Assembly: GCF_014647755.1 (NCBI RefSeq)
Contig: NZ_BMPU01000003.1
Location: 186,001 to 250,000 of the forward strand
Direction: 5' to 3'
Origin: Porphyromonas pasteri
GTDB lineage: Bacteria; Bacteroidota; Bacteroidia; Bacteroidales; Porphyromonadaceae
DNA length: 64,000 nt
The position numbers and the translations under genes are program-made. Below, one piece after another: positions 49,952 to 58,991 of this stretch. The notes beneath the pieces are model-generated. The model saw only the letters and a program-made list of their open reading frames with translations. It had not been told where the DNA came from and ran no database searches. Each line of letters opens with the position of its first letter. The stretch's first letter is position 1.

Positions 49952-50545
49952 ATGTTGATCAACGAAATATTTTACAGCCTGCAGGGCGAAGGTGTGCACA
50001 TGGGCAAGGCCTCGATCTTCATCCGCCTGAGCCGATGCAACCTCCGCTGCAGCTTCTGCGACACGGAGTTTGACTCGGGCACTGAGATGACCATCGAGGA
50101 GCTTCGCGACGCCATCGCCCCCTACCCTGGGCGCCGTATCATCTGGACGGGTGGTGAGCCCACACTCCAGCTCACCGAGGAGACGGTGGCTTACTTCAAG
50201 GCCCTCGGCTACCACCAGTCCATCGAGACCAACGGCACGCGACGCCCCCCCGCTGGGCTGGACTACATCACCTGCAGCCCGAAGAAAGAGGCGATGCAGC
50301 TCCTGCACCGCAACTTCCCCGACGGCGTGGGCGAATTCCGCTTCCCCGTAGGAAGCCCTGCTGACCTACCGCCAGCGGTGAGCGAGCTGCCCCCCGCTGG
50401 CGCCTATCTCCTAAGCCCCATCTTCGTCGGCGAGACGCAGAGTGAGGCGGACAAGGCGGCCATCGAGCTCTGTGTCTCCTACATCCTCGAGCATCCCGAA
50501 TGGCAACTCAGCCTACAGATGCACAAGCTTATCCACATCCCTTAG
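49952..50545 (+). CDS. queE: 7-carboxy-7-deazaguanine synthase (QueE)
   Basis: This 197-residue radical-SAM enzyme makes CDG, a precursor of queuosine and other 7-deazaguanines. The N-terminus MLINEIFYSLQGEG is typical. The 4Fe-4S motif CNLRCSFCD supplies Cys 29, 33 and 36. WTGGEPTLQ, SIETNGTRR and YITCSPKK follow in family order. The ATG at 49952 is chosen because the family starts here and a promoter box lies just upstream. It is followed 14 bp later by the porE-like gene. Confidence 0.95.
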   Translation: MLINEIFYSLQGEGVHMGKASIFIRLSRCNLRCSFCDTEFDSGTEMTIEELRDAIAPYPGRRIIWTGGEPTLQLTEETVAYFKALGYHQSIETNGTRRPPAGLDYITCSPKKEAMQLLHRNFPDGVGEFRFPVGSPADLPPAVSELPPAGAYLLSPIFVGETQSEADKAAIELCVSYILEHPEWQLSLQMHKLIHIP

Positions 50546-50559
50546 CACCGCTCTGCGCC

Positions 50560-52488
50560 ATGCTTCGGACGTCTCGTCGCCTCCTTCGTCTTTTCCCCTT
50601 AGCCCTCCTCCTCGCCCTCAGCTCTTGTGCTGGGCGCCTCCTCTCACGAGCTCGGGAAGCAGAGCGCGTGGGAGCCCACTACGAGGCAGAGCGACTCTAT
50701 AAGGAGCTCTATAAGAGCACTCCGACAAAAGAGCGACAGCGCCGTGCGCTCTACAGCCTACGTGCTGCCGAGGCCGCCTATCGAGGTAGACGCTATTCCA
50801 CGGCAAGGGCCCTACTGCAGCGCGCTCGACGCCTGCACCTCCCCGACAGTCTACTGCGAAAAAGCAAGCTATACACGACCTTATCCACAGAAGTGCTCCA
50901 AGCAGAAGACAGCTCTCCACAAGGGCTGTATGAGGTGGAGCGCTTCGATCATCTCCGCTCCACGCGGAGTGAGTTCGGGGTAAGCTTCACCCCCGACGGG
51001 CGAACGCTCCTCTTCGGGAGCCACCGTCCGACAGTCCTCTCCAAGAGCATATCCCCCGTGACGGGTGAGCCCCTCGGGCGTCTCTACCGTCTCGGCCAGC
51101 AGGCCGATGGCACGTGGCTCAGTGCCCCCGACAGCCTGCAGGGTCTTGCCGAAGCGACGGCTGAGCTTGGCACACCGAGCCTAAGCCCCGACGGACGACG
51201 GCTCTACTATACCTACGCTCCCCAGCACCAAGGGGAGCGCAATACGCCTCAGATCTGGGTCGCCACGCCCGACGAACGTGGCCGCTGGCAGCCCAGCGGT
51301 CCCCTTCGGCTCTTCGCCGATAGCACACGCCTCACAGCGCACCCCGCAGTCAGTCCCTCGGGCGCACGCCTCTTCTTCGTCAGCGAAGCGCCCGACAAAG
51401 CCCGCCAAGACAAGGAGCTCTACTACGTCGATCTCTATGGCGATGCCCTCGGTGCTCCCGTACCTATCACGGGAGTGAGTAGCACAGCCGACGAACTCTT
51501 CCCCTACGCCACGAGCGACAGTACGCTTTACTTCGCCTCCGACCGTGCGGGGGGCTTTGGCGGGCTGGATATCTACCAAGCGACACTTCATAGCGATGGG
51601 CGCACCACCCTCCTGCACCTTCCCTCCCCGATCAATAGTGAGGCCGACGAACTGACCTTCGCTCCCACCCCAGCGCCACAGGCTTGGCCGAGTGCGGAGC
51701 CCCTGGCCGAGGCGGGGCTTTTCGCCTCCTCACGCGATGATGCGCGTGGCCTGCCGCATCTGTATGAGTTCCGTCGCCGTCAGATGACCACGACGATCAC
51801 CGGCTACGTCCTCGACCGCGAGGAGGAGCCCATCCGTGGAGCGACGGTGCGCATCGTCGGGCGTCGCCCCGACGGCACAGAGCGGCTCGTCACGACCGAC
51901 AGCGAGGGGGCCTTCCGCCTCACGGTAGCGCCCGACACGGAGTACATCCTGCTGGCGAGCAGCCGGGACTACCTCAATCAGTTCGTCCGCCTGCGCACCG
52001 ATCCCCAGCAGGCGCTCAGCGAGGAGTACACGGTAGAATTCTTCCTCTCCTCCCGCGTGCGCCCCGAGGCCCTGCGTGAGGTGTACTATGCCTTCGACCG
52101 TGCCGACCTACTCCCTGAGAGCACACCCGCCCTGGAGACCCTCTACCAGATGCTCACCGACAACCCCGAGGTGAAGATCCGCCTCACCGCCCACACCGAC
52201 CGACGAGGTACAGCAAGCTACAATGCCCGCCTCTCCCAGCAGCGAGCTGAGTCCGTCGTCCGCTATCTCATCGGCCGAGGCATCGCCCCCGAGCGGCTGG
52301 AGGCTATGGGACGCGGGAGCGATGAGCCCTACACCGTCACGAAGCGCACTGCAGCCGTGCACCCCTTCCTCGCCGTGGGTACGGTGCTCACCCCCGACTT
52401 CATCGCCAGCCTCAGCTCACCCGAAGAACAGGCCGTATGCGACCAGCTGAACCGCCGTACCGCCTTCGAGGTGCGTGCCACACCTTAG
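50560..52488 (+). CDS. porE: PorE-like OmpA-family lipoprotein of the type IX secretion system
   Basis: This 642-residue protein has a lipoprotein signal (LALLLALSSC, Cys 23). It then has TPR-like helices (about residues 30-95, AERLYKELYKSTPTKERQRRALYSLRAAEAAYRG). A PD40 beta-propeller with FTPDGRTLLFGS, LSPDGRRLYYTY and FASDRAGGFGGLDIY occupies the centre. A carboxypeptidase-regulatory domain (ITGYVLDREEEPIRGATVRIVG) follows, and then an OmpA domain (YYAFDRADLLPES, LTAHTDRRGTASYNARLSQQRAESVVRYLIGRGI). This four-domain order matches P. gingivalis PorE, which links the type IX machinery to peptidoglycan. Start: ATG 50560, where the signal begins. Confidence 0.87.
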   Translation: MLRTSRRLLRLFPLALLLALSSCAGRLLSRAREAERVGAHYEAERLYKELYKSTPTKERQRRALYSLRAAEAAYRGRRYSTARALLQRARRLHLPDSLLRKSKLYTTLSTEVLQAEDSSPQGLYEVERFDHLRSTRSEFGVSFTPDGRTLLFGSHRPTVLSKSISPVTGEPLGRLYRLGQQADGTWLSAPDSLQGLAEATAELGTPSLSPDGRRLYYTYAPQHQGERNTPQIWVATPDERGRWQPSGPLRLFADSTRLTAHPAVSPSGARLFFVSEAPDKARQDKELYYVDLYGDALGAPVPITGVSSTADELFPYATSDSTLYFASDRAGGFGGLDIYQATLHSDGRTTLLHLPSPINSEADELTFAPTPAPQAWPSAEPLAEAGLFASSRDDARGLPHLYEFRRRQMTTTITGYVLDREEEPIRGATVRIVGRRPDGTERLVTTDSEGAFRLTVAPDTEYILLASSRDYLNQFVRLRTDPQQALSEEYTVEFFLSSRVRPEALREVYYAFDRADLLPESTPALETLYQMLTDNPEVKIRLTAHTDRRGTASYNARLSQQRAESVVRYLIGRGIAPERLEAMGRGSDEPYTVTKRTAAVHPFLAVGTVLTPDFIASLSSPEEQAVCDQLNRRTAFEVRATP

Positions 52489-52507
52489 CCCTCCACACGA
52501 CACAAAG

Positions 52508-52553
52508 CGCCACGGGGCTACCTTCTCCAGCGTGAGAAGGCAGCCCCGTGGCG
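52508..52553. terminator. Bidirectional terminator between convergent genes
   Basis: CGCCACGGGGCT-CCTTCTC pairs with GAGAAGG-AGCCCCGTGGCG. It lies between the porE stop and the glutaredoxin-like stop. Confidence 0.8.
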
Positions 52554-52585
52554 TAAATGGGGACTATAAAGGCGGAGCTATGCGC

Positions 52586-52882
52586 TTAGCAGCCCGAGCC
52601 GTCGATACTGCAAGCAGCACCCTCGGCAGGACGTGAGCGCAGGCCGGCATCCTCTGGGGAAAGCGTCACACGCCCATCCTCGAGTACGAAGCAGGGAATA
52701 CCAGCCGCACCGCGTGCCTTGGCAGCAGCGAAAGCAGGGTCATTGTCACGGAGCTTGAGGAACGCCTTGAGCTGGCGGATATCGAGTCCGAAGTCTATCA
52801 CTTCGTAGCGGGCATCGCCCTGGACCTGATCCCAGACGTACGTGCAGTCGGGGCAGGATTCCATTCCATAGATCTTGATCAT
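52586..52882 (-). CDS. Glutaredoxin-like thiol protein
   Basis: This 98-residue protein has the thioredoxin-fold start MIKIYGMESCPDCTYVWDQV with a CPDC active site at residues 10-13, the cis-Pro loop GAAGIPCFVLEDGRVTLSPE, and a Cys-containing tail ending GSGC. It is short, as glutaredoxins are. It likely reduces protein disulfides or carries a metal centre in the cytosol. It is followed upstream by a rhodanese-domain lipoprotein on the same strand, 72 bp away, so the two may form a sulfur-handling pair. Confidence 0.85.
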   Translation of the reverse strand: MIKIYGMESCPDCTYVWDQVQGDARYEVIDFGLDIRQLKAFLKLRDNDPAFAAAKARGAAGIPCFVLEDGRVTLSPEDAGLRSRPAEGAACSIDGSGC

Positions 52883-52954
52883 TGTCTTATTATCGGGTCA
52901 TTAGGCACCACGAGAGGGTGCAGTGATGAATTAAGGAGTAGGGAAGAGGTGGGC

Positions 52955-53341
52955 TTACTTGACTACGGGGCGACCCTCAGCCGTCCAGCGCATATAGCCG
53001 CCCTCCATATCGCGCACACGGAAACCCTCGGCCTGCATATAGGTAGCAGCTGCATTGCTTCGCTTCCCGCTACGGCAGTAGAGGTAATAGGTACGCTTCT
53101 TATCGAAGTGCTTGATGCCTTCGATGAAAGCAGGTTGGTCGAGCCAGTCGAGGAGCTGTGCGCCCTCGAGGTGACCTTCGGCAAATTCGCCAGGGCGACG
53201 TACGTCGAGGATGAAGGCCGTACTATCGGCACGAGCCGTCTCGATGAAGACCTCGGGAGTGAGTACAGAGACTTCTCCGTCGGGAGAGCCAAGAGCGCAG
53301 CTACCGAGAGCTGAGGCAAGGAGTGTCATCAGATAGTTCAT
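52955..53341 (-). CDS. Exported rhodanese-domain protein
   Basis: This protein of about 128 residues starts at the ATG at 53341 (MNYLMTLLASALGSC), a short lipoprotein-type signal. The single rhodanese domain shows AFILDVRRPGEFAEGHLEGAQ and the active-site loop YLYCRSGKRSNAAATYMQAEGF, followed by GGYMRW. The catalytic Cys is present, so sulfurtransferase or persulfide chemistry in the envelope is likely. An earlier Met at 53395 is rejected since it lies before the signal. Confidence 0.88.
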   Translation of the reverse strand: MNYLMTLLASALGSCALGSPDGEVSVLTPEVFIETARADSTAFILDVRRPGEFAEGHLEGAQLLDWLDQPAFIEGIKHFDKKRTYYLYCRSGKRSNAAATYMQAEGFRVRDMEGGYMRWTAEGRPVVK

Positions 53342-53423
53342 ATTAATAGGGTGTGATATGTAGGGCGAGGAGGACGCCTTACAGCTATATAACAAGCAAT
53401 GTGGGCAAATGGCTCGCTTTCGC

Positions 53424-53431
53424 TAACTTTG
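53424..53431 (+). promoter_or_regulatory. -7 box for ftsK
   Basis: TAACTTTG then TA matches TAnnTTTG, 37 bases before the ftsK ATG. Confidence 0.55.
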
Positions 53432-53468
53432 TAGGCTACAAAGAGTAGCGACAAAGCGATAAGACATC

Positions 53469-56063
53469 ATGGCTAAGACTTCAGGTAAGACTTCAAGTAA
53501 TCCACGTGGCCGCCGCCCTGCAGCAGGGGGAGCGAAGAGGAATGCACCCTCTCCGCTTACCACGCTCTTCGGTGGCCTGAAGGATCTGATGAAGGTGAAC
53601 TTCGACAACCGCCGCATCCCCACCCTCATTGGGCTGGTGCTGGCGGCGTGCTCCCTCTTCGCCTGCTTAGCACTCATCACCTTCCTCTTCTCTGGGGGGA
53701 GTGACCAGAGCCTCATCTATGCCGCTCGAGATGGCGAGGCTGCCGCTGAGCTGGGGCGCGAAGCCAAGAACATCTTAGGCCTGCCTGGGGCCCGTCTCGC
53801 GGACTACCTCTTCAACCAGCTCTTCGGCTGGGGGATTGTCTTCGCGCTCTCCTACGTCGTCTACCTCTTTGCCCACCTCATCTGGCGCCCCCGTATCGCG
53901 CCCTACCGCTACATCACGAACTTCCTCATCAATGGCTTCCTCCTGCTCTGGGTCTCCGTAGCAGCAGCAGGCCTGCAGTCGCTCTTCCCCTCGGATAGCT
54001 TCCTGCGCTGGGGTGGTCTGCGCGGTGAGGAGCTCTTTACCTATATATATAGAGGCATCGGCATCGCTGGTCTCCTCGGCGTGTTGGCCTTCACGCTACT
54101 CATCTTCGCAGTGACGTGCAGTAGCCGCGTGCTCAGCGCCATACAGAATCCTAAGGTGCCGAAGGTACCCCACGTCTCCGTCCCACGCCCCCAGGTGGGT
54201 GGCTTCTTCTCGCGCCTCTTCTCTCGCAAGAAGAAGGGCGAAGAGCCCCAGAGCGAAGAGGAGGACGAGAGCTACAGCCAGGATGAAGATGCTTGGCGTG
54301 ACGAGCCTCCTATGCCCACCGATGACGAGGATATGGACGTGCAGGAGGAAGACCCTACGCCCTACGTAGTGCATACGCCTCCGACGACCACAACGGCTAC
54401 GACTGCGCACACCGCAGAAGCAGCCCCAAGTGCGACATCCTTCAGCCGCACGACGACCAGCGAGCCTTCGGACGTCCCCGAGATGATCGTCGAGGAAGCG
54501 CCAAAGGATGATCTCGTCGAGGACGGTGACCGCACCGCCCCCGAGCCCTTGGCTCCTGGCATACAGCTCGCCCTCTATCGCAAGCCCACCATCGACCTCC
54601 TGCGGGACTACGAGCAGGGCGGCACGGGCATCGACATGGAGGAGATCGAGTACAACAAGCAGAAGATCATCGACACGCTCGCCAGCTTCAAGATGAACGT
54701 CACGCCCTGCAAGGCCACCGTTGGCCCCACCGTGACGCTCTACGAGGTCATCCCCGAGTCGGGTATCAAGGTCTCCCGCATCAAGACGATGGAGGACGAC
54801 ATCGCCATGAGCCTCAAGAGCGAGGGCGTACGTATCATCGCCCCCATGCCAGGCCTTGGCACGATCGGTATCGAGGTGCCGAACTCCACCCCACAGACCG
54901 TATCCATGCGCTCCATCCTCGCCTCACGCAAGTACCGTGAGCAGCAGGAGAAGATGGAGCTCCCCATCGGTATCGGCAAGACGATCACGAACGAGCCCTT
55001 CATCTTTGACCTAACTAAGATGCCCCACCTGCTCATCGCAGGGGCTACAGGTCAGGGGAAGAGCGTCGGGCTGAATGCCCTCATCACCTCGCTCCTCTAC
55101 AGCAAGCGCCCCGAGGAGCTGAAGTTCGTCATGGTCGACCCCAAGATGCTTGAGTTCTCTATCTACGAGGAGATCGAGCGTCACTTCCTCGCCAAGCTCC
55201 CCGATGCCGAGCGCGCTATCATCACCGACATGACGAAGGTCGTGGCGACGCTGAACTCCCTCTGCATCGAGATGGACAACCGCTACCGCCTCCTGCAGAC
55301 CGCAGGGCGCGCCGTGCGCAACATCCGAGAGTACAACGAGCAGGTCCGCTCCGGTGCCCTCAAGCGTATCGACGGACACGAGATCCTCCCCTACATCGTG
55401 CTCATCGTCGACGAGTTCGCCGACCTGATGATGACCGTAGGCAAGGAGGTCGAGCAGCCCATCGCCCGCCTGGCGCAGAAGGCACGTGCCGCAGGGATAC
55501 ACATGGTCATCGCGACACAGCGCCCCTCGACTGACGTCATCACGGGTCTTATCAAGGCGAACTTCCCCGCACGTATCGCCTTCAAGGTCTTCTCTATGGT
55601 CGACTCCCGCACCGTCCTTGACTCTCCTGGAGCCAACCAGCTCATCGGCCGAGGCGACATGCTCTTCTATCAGGGCAAGGATATGATCCGCGTGCAGTGT
55701 GCCTTCATGGATACGCCCGAGACCGAGGCTATCGTTGAATATATAGCGCAGCAGGAGAGCACCGGCTCCGCCTACGAGCTCCCCGAATACATCCCCGAAG
55801 GGGAGGAGAATGGGGCCAAGGGCTTCAACCCCAACGAGAAGGATAGCCTCTTCGACGAGGTCGCCCGCATGGTCGTACAGACACAGGTGGGCTCGACGTC
55901 GAATATCCAGCGTAAGTTCAACATCGGATACAACCGCGCTGGCCGTCTCATGGACCAACTCGAGGGCGCCGGCATCGTCGGCGTACAGGAGGGCAGTAAG
56001 CCCCGCGAGGTCTACATCAAGGACCAAGCGACCCTCGAGCAACTGCTGCAGAAGCTAAGCTAA
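53469..56063 (+). CDS. ftsK: FtsK/SpoIIIE DNA translocase
   Basis: This 864-residue protein pumps chromosome ends across the closing septum and helps resolve dimers. Four membrane helices occupy about residues 45-225. An acidic, Pro/Thr-rich linker (about 250-370) follows. The motor has Walker A GATGQGKSVGLN near residue 523 and Walker B YIVLIVDEFADLMM, with MVIATQRPSTDVITGLIKANFPARIAF between motifs. A C-terminal winged-helix gamma domain (NIQRKFNIGYNRAGRLMDQLEGAGIV) recognises the polar KOPS-type sequences. The following lolA-like gene starts 47 bp later. Confidence 0.96.
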   Translation: MAKTSGKTSSNPRGRRPAAGGAKRNAPSPLTTLFGGLKDLMKVNFDNRRIPTLIGLVLAACSLFACLALITFLFSGGSDQSLIYAARDGEAAAELGREAKNILGLPGARLADYLFNQLFGWGIVFALSYVVYLFAHLIWRPRIAPYRYITNFLINGFLLLWVSVAAAGLQSLFPSDSFLRWGGLRGEELFTYIYRGIGIAGLLGVLAFTLLIFAVTCSSRVLSAIQNPKVPKVPHVSVPRPQVGGFFSRLFSRKKKGEEPQSEEEDESYSQDEDAWRDEPPMPTDDEDMDVQEEDPTPYVVHTPPTTTTATTAHTAEAAPSATSFSRTTTSEPSDVPEMIVEEAPKDDLVEDGDRTAPEPLAPGIQLALYRKPTIDLLRDYEQGGTGIDMEEIEYNKQKIIDTLASFKMNVTPCKATVGPTVTLYEVIPESGIKVSRIKTMEDDIAMSLKSEGVRIIAPMPGLGTIGIEVPNSTPQTVSMRSILASRKYREQQEKMELPIGIGKTITNEPFIFDLTKMPHLLIAGATGQGKSVGLNALITSLLYSKRPEELKFVMVDPKMLEFSIYEEIERHFLAKLPDAERAIITDMTKVVATLNSLCIEMDNRYRLLQTAGRAVRNIREYNEQVRSGALKRIDGHEILPYIVLIVDEFADLMMTVGKEVEQPIARLAQKARAAGIHMVIATQRPSTDVITGLIKANFPARIAFKVFSMVDSRTVLDSPGANQLIGRGDMLFYQGKDMIRVQCAFMDTPETEAIVEYIAQQESTGSAYELPEYIPEGEENGAKGFNPNEKDSLFDEVARMVVQTQVGSTSNIQRKFNIGYNRAGRLMDQLEGAGIVGVQEGSKPREVYIKDQATLEQLLQKLS

Positions 56064-56098
56064 GCCCAAGGGGAATGGGCCGTTTTATCATTACTTTA

Positions 56099-56106
56099 TA
56101 ACTTTG
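56099..56106 (+). promoter_or_regulatory. -7 box immediately before the LolA-like gene
   Basis: TAACTTTG matches TAnnTTTG and ends only 4 bases before the ATG at 56111, so transcription from it would be leaderless or nearly so. Confidence 0.45.
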
Positions 56107-56110
56107 AGCT

Positions 56111-56776
56111 ATGATTATGCGACGTATCATCATGACGCTGAGTGCCGCTGCCCTGCTCTGCATGGGAGCCATAGCACAGCGCAAGGCTACCCCCGCAGCC
56201 CCTACTTCTTCCGTCACTCCACAGAGCCTACTTGAGCGTGCTGAGGCCAGCCTCTACCGCACTGGGGCTACCGTGGTAGACTTCTCTACGCAGCTCCAGG
56301 ACAAGGCTGGACGCAGCGCTGGTTCGACGACGGGTAAGATGCACCTCCAGGGTGATGCCTTCCGCCTCGAGTACGGGACGATCACGGCGGTCTACACCGC
56401 TGGGACGCTCACCTACTACGATAGTGCTGAGCATACCCTCACCATATCCAAGCCCTCGCAGGACGAGCTCCTGCAGATCAACCCGCTCTACTTCCTTCGC
56501 TCACGCGCTCAGGGCTTTGCAAGCCAGCTCGAGGGGAAGGTAGGTGCTACTGCTGTCGTGGCCTTCACCCCACAGCAGAAGAGCAATATCTCCCGTGTCG
56601 TGACGACCTTCCAGACGAGCAATGGGATCCCCACGCAGCTGGTCTTCACGGCTAAGGACAAGAGCGTCTTGACCGCCCGTGTCGCGAAGGTCAGCCCTCG
56701 CACAGCCTATGCCGCGAGCTTCTTCACCCTCTCGGCGAAGAGCTACCCAGGCTGCGAAGTCGTCGACCTCCGCTAA
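56111..56776 (+). CDS. LolA-like outer-membrane lipoprotein carrier
   Basis: This 221-residue exported protein has a signal peptide (MIMRRIIMTLSAAALLCMGAIA). The half-barrel LolA-like body follows: TVVDFSTQLQDKAGRSAGSTTGKMHLQGDAFRLEYGTITAVYTAGTLTYYDSAEHTLTISKPSQDELLQINPLYFL. Family members have this repeated strand pattern and the phrase with Y-D-x-x-x-x-x-L-T. LolA carries lipoproteins from the inner to the outer membrane, of which this window encodes many. It lies between ftsK and the mla ABC genes, 30 bp before mlaE. Confidence 0.82.
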   Translation: MIMRRIIMTLSAAALLCMGAIAQRKATPAAPTSSVTPQSLLERAEASLYRTGATVVDFSTQLQDKAGRSAGSTTGKMHLQGDAFRLEYGTITAVYTAGTLTYYDSAEHTLTISKPSQDELLQINPLYFLRSRAQGFASQLEGKVGATAVVAFTPQQKSNISRVVTTFQTSNGIPTQLVFTAKDKSVLTARVAKVSPRTAYAASFFTLSAKSYPGCEVVDLR

Positions 56777-56806
56777 GTAAGCCCACGCCCTCCAAGTAGA
56801 TACTCA

Positions 56807-57553
56807 ATGGAATTTAAGACCCTCGCCGAGGTAGGCGAGTATACACAGCTCATGGGACGCGTCTTCACGCTGCCCATGCGCTGGCGGATGTTCTTCCGCT
56901 CCGTCATCCGAGAGATGTACAGTCTCGGGGTCGGCTCTCTCTGGATCGTCTTCATCATCTCGCTCTTCATCGGTGCGGTGATCACGATCCAGCTGTCGAT
57001 CAATATGACGAACCCCCTTATCCCACGCTTCACCATCGGCTACTCCACGCGTGAGATCATGATCCTTGAGTTCTCCTCGACGGTTATGTGTCTCATCTTG
57101 TCGGGTAAAGTCGGCTCGAGCGTCGCCTCAGAGCTAGGTACTATGCGCGTCACCGAGCAGATCGACGCGATGGAAATCATGGGGGTCAACTCTGCGAACT
57201 TCCTTATCCTACCCAAGATCGTAGGCTTCATGGCCTTCATCCCCGTGCTCTCGGTCTTCTCCATGGTCACGGGTATCGTCGGGGGGTATATCGCCTGTGA
57301 CCTGGCGCTCTCGATGACGCACAAGGACTTCGTCTACGGGCTCCAGCTCTTCTTCACGCCCTCCTACGTCGGCTACTCGATCATCAAGTCGGTAGTCTAT
57401 GCCTTCATCATCTCCTCGGTAGCCTCCTACTACGGCTACTGCGTGAAGGGCGGGGCACTGCAGGTAGGCGCCTCGAGTACGCGCGCCGTCGTCAATAGCA
57501 GCGTCCTCATCCTCTTCTGGGACCTCCTGCTCACCAATATCCTCCTCACCTAA
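56807..57553 (+). CDS. mlaE: MlaE/YrbE-type ABC transporter permease
   Basis: This 248-residue membrane protein is the permease of a phospholipid-trafficking ABC system. Five or six helices are visible. The family signatures are IVFIISLFIGAVITIQLSI, REIMILEFSSTVMCLILSGKVGSSVASELGTMRVTEQIDAMEIMGVNS and YCVKGGALQVGASSTRAVVNSSVLIL. It pairs with the ATPase gene 13 bp downstream. A MlaD-like partner is not present in this window. Confidence 0.95.
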   Translation: MEFKTLAEVGEYTQLMGRVFTLPMRWRMFFRSVIREMYSLGVGSLWIVFIISLFIGAVITIQLSINMTNPLIPRFTIGYSTREIMILEFSSTVMCLILSGKVGSSVASELGTMRVTEQIDAMEIMGVNSANFLILPKIVGFMAFIPVLSVFSMVTGIVGGYIACDLALSMTHKDFVYGLQLFFTPSYVGYSIIKSVVYAFIISSVASYYGYCVKGGALQVGASSTRAVVNSSVLILFWDLLLTNILLT

Positions 57554-57566
57554 GCCCTTCCGTACT

Positions 57567-58298
57567 ATGATACAAGTCAAGTCGCTCGCCAAGCGCTTCG
57601 AGGACAAGGAGGTCATCAAGGGTATCGACGCCACCTTCGAGACGGGGAAGACGAACCTCGTCATCGGCCGAAGCGGTGCTGGTAAGTCCGTCTTCGTGAA
57701 GTGTATGATCGGCCTCATCCGTCCCGACCAGGGCGAAGTCCTCTATGACGGCCGTGACCTCATCAAGATGACCAAGCCCGAGCTGCTGCGTCTGCGTCGT
57801 GAGATGGGGATGCTCTTCCAGGGCTCAGCCCTCTTCGACAGCATGACGGTCGTGGAGAATGTCCTCTTCCCTATGGAGATGTTCTCCTCCGACAGCTACG
57901 ACAAGTCCTACCGCCGTGCGATGGAGCTACTGGAGCGTGTCGGCCTGGCCGAAGCCGCAAAGAAGTATCCCGCCGAGATCAGCGGTGGGATGATGAAGCG
58001 TACCGCCATCGCCCGCGCTCTGGCACTCAATCCGAAATACCTCTTCTGCGACGAGCCGAACTCCGGTCTTGACCCCAAGACCTCTACGGTCATCGACCAG
58101 CTCATCTACGAGCTCACGAAAGAGTACAATATCACGACCATCGTCAATACGCACGATATGAACTCCGTGCGTGCTATCGGCGATAAGATCATATACATCC
58201 ACAACGGACTCAAGGAATGGGAGGGAAGTAGTGCCCTACTCTCCTCGCCAGATATGCCCGAGGGCGTCCTTCAGTTCATCAACGCAGGCCGCGTATAG
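57567..58298 (+). CDS. mlaF: MlaF-type ABC transporter ATP-binding protein
   Basis: This 243-residue ATPase energises the permease encoded just before it. Walker A is VIGRSGAGKSVFVKC, the Q-loop is MGMLFQGSALFD, the signature is ISGGMMKRTAIARAL, Walker B is YLFCDEPNSGLDPKT, and the switch His is in VNTHDM. GSALFDSMTV is characteristic of the Mla/Ttg2A branch. In Gram-negative bacteria such systems move glycerophospholipids between membranes and keep the outer leaflet asymmetric. Confidence 0.95.
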   Translation: MIQVKSLAKRFEDKEVIKGIDATFETGKTNLVIGRSGAGKSVFVKCMIGLIRPDQGEVLYDGRDLIKMTKPELLRLRREMGMLFQGSALFDSMTVVENVLFPMEMFSSDSYDKSYRRAMELLERVGLAEAAKKYPAEISGGMMKRTAIARALALNPKYLFCDEPNSGLDPKTSTVIDQLIYELTKEYNITTIVNTHDMNSVRAIGDKIIYIHNGLKEWEGSSALLSSPDMPEGVLQFINAGRV

Positions 58299-58325
58299 CC
58301 TGCCCACTCCCCTTCTGACCAGCAT

Positions 58326-58991
58326 ATGTCTCTCCTCAAGAAAGATTCGCTCCTGACGCACGTCCTACTCGCTGTAGGCGCCTCCGTCCTACTCGTCGTC
58401 CTGCTCATCTACGGCCTCGACATCTACACCCGCCACGGGGACACGGTCAAGGTACCCGACCTGCGTGGTAAGACGCTCGCCGAGATGCAGCGCATCCTCG
58501 ATGATGCAGGGCTGAAGTACGAGATCAACGACTCGACGTTCTCCCGCACCGCTATCCCTGGTACCGTCCGCGAGGTCATCCCCGCACCGGGTAGCGAGGT
58601 CAAGCTCGGCCGCATCCTCTTCATCGCCATCAATGGCTTCCACCAGCGCCGCCAGACGATCCCTAACTACAAGGATCAGTCGGCCCGCCAGATCCTTGCC
58701 CTGCTGAAAGGGCTGGGCTTTGAGTCCGTCGACCAGCGCGTCGTACCTGGCGGCTACGTCGGCTCTGTCGTGGGCCTGCAGACAGCTGATGGCAAGGTCG
58801 TAGAGGCTGGTACGCAGCTACCTATCGATACGAAGCTCGTCCTCTTGGTCGCAGGTCAGGTCATCGATACGCTGGGTCTCGACCGCTATATCGAGGGATA
58901 CAGCAGCCAAGGCGATAGCACCGTCGTGCGCACGACACCAGCCACACCCGAGAAGAAGGATGACGGAGGCATCAGCAATGACTGGTGGTAA
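58326..58991 (+). CDS. Membrane-anchored PASTA-repeat protein
   Basis: This 221-residue protein has a short cytoplasmic N-terminus, one membrane helix (VLLAVGASVLLVVLLIYGLDIY) and three PASTA repeats: VKVPDLRGKTLAEMQRILDDAGLKYEIN, QTIPNYKDQSARQILALLKGLGFESVDQRVV and the region ending TKLVLLVAGQ. PASTA domains bind peptidoglycan fragments or muropeptides. No kinase domain is attached, unlike PknB-type proteins. It overlaps the rluD start by 14 bp, so translation is coupled. Confidence 0.9.
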   Translation: MSLLKKDSLLTHVLLAVGASVLLVVLLIYGLDIYTRHGDTVKVPDLRGKTLAEMQRILDDAGLKYEINDSTFSRTAIPGTVREVIPAPGSEVKLGRILFIAINGFHQRRQTIPNYKDQSARQILALLKGLGFESVDQRVVPGGYVGSVVGLQTADGKVVEAGTQLPIDTKLVLLVAGQVIDTLGLDRYIEGYSSQGDSTVVRTTPATPEKKDDGGISNDWW

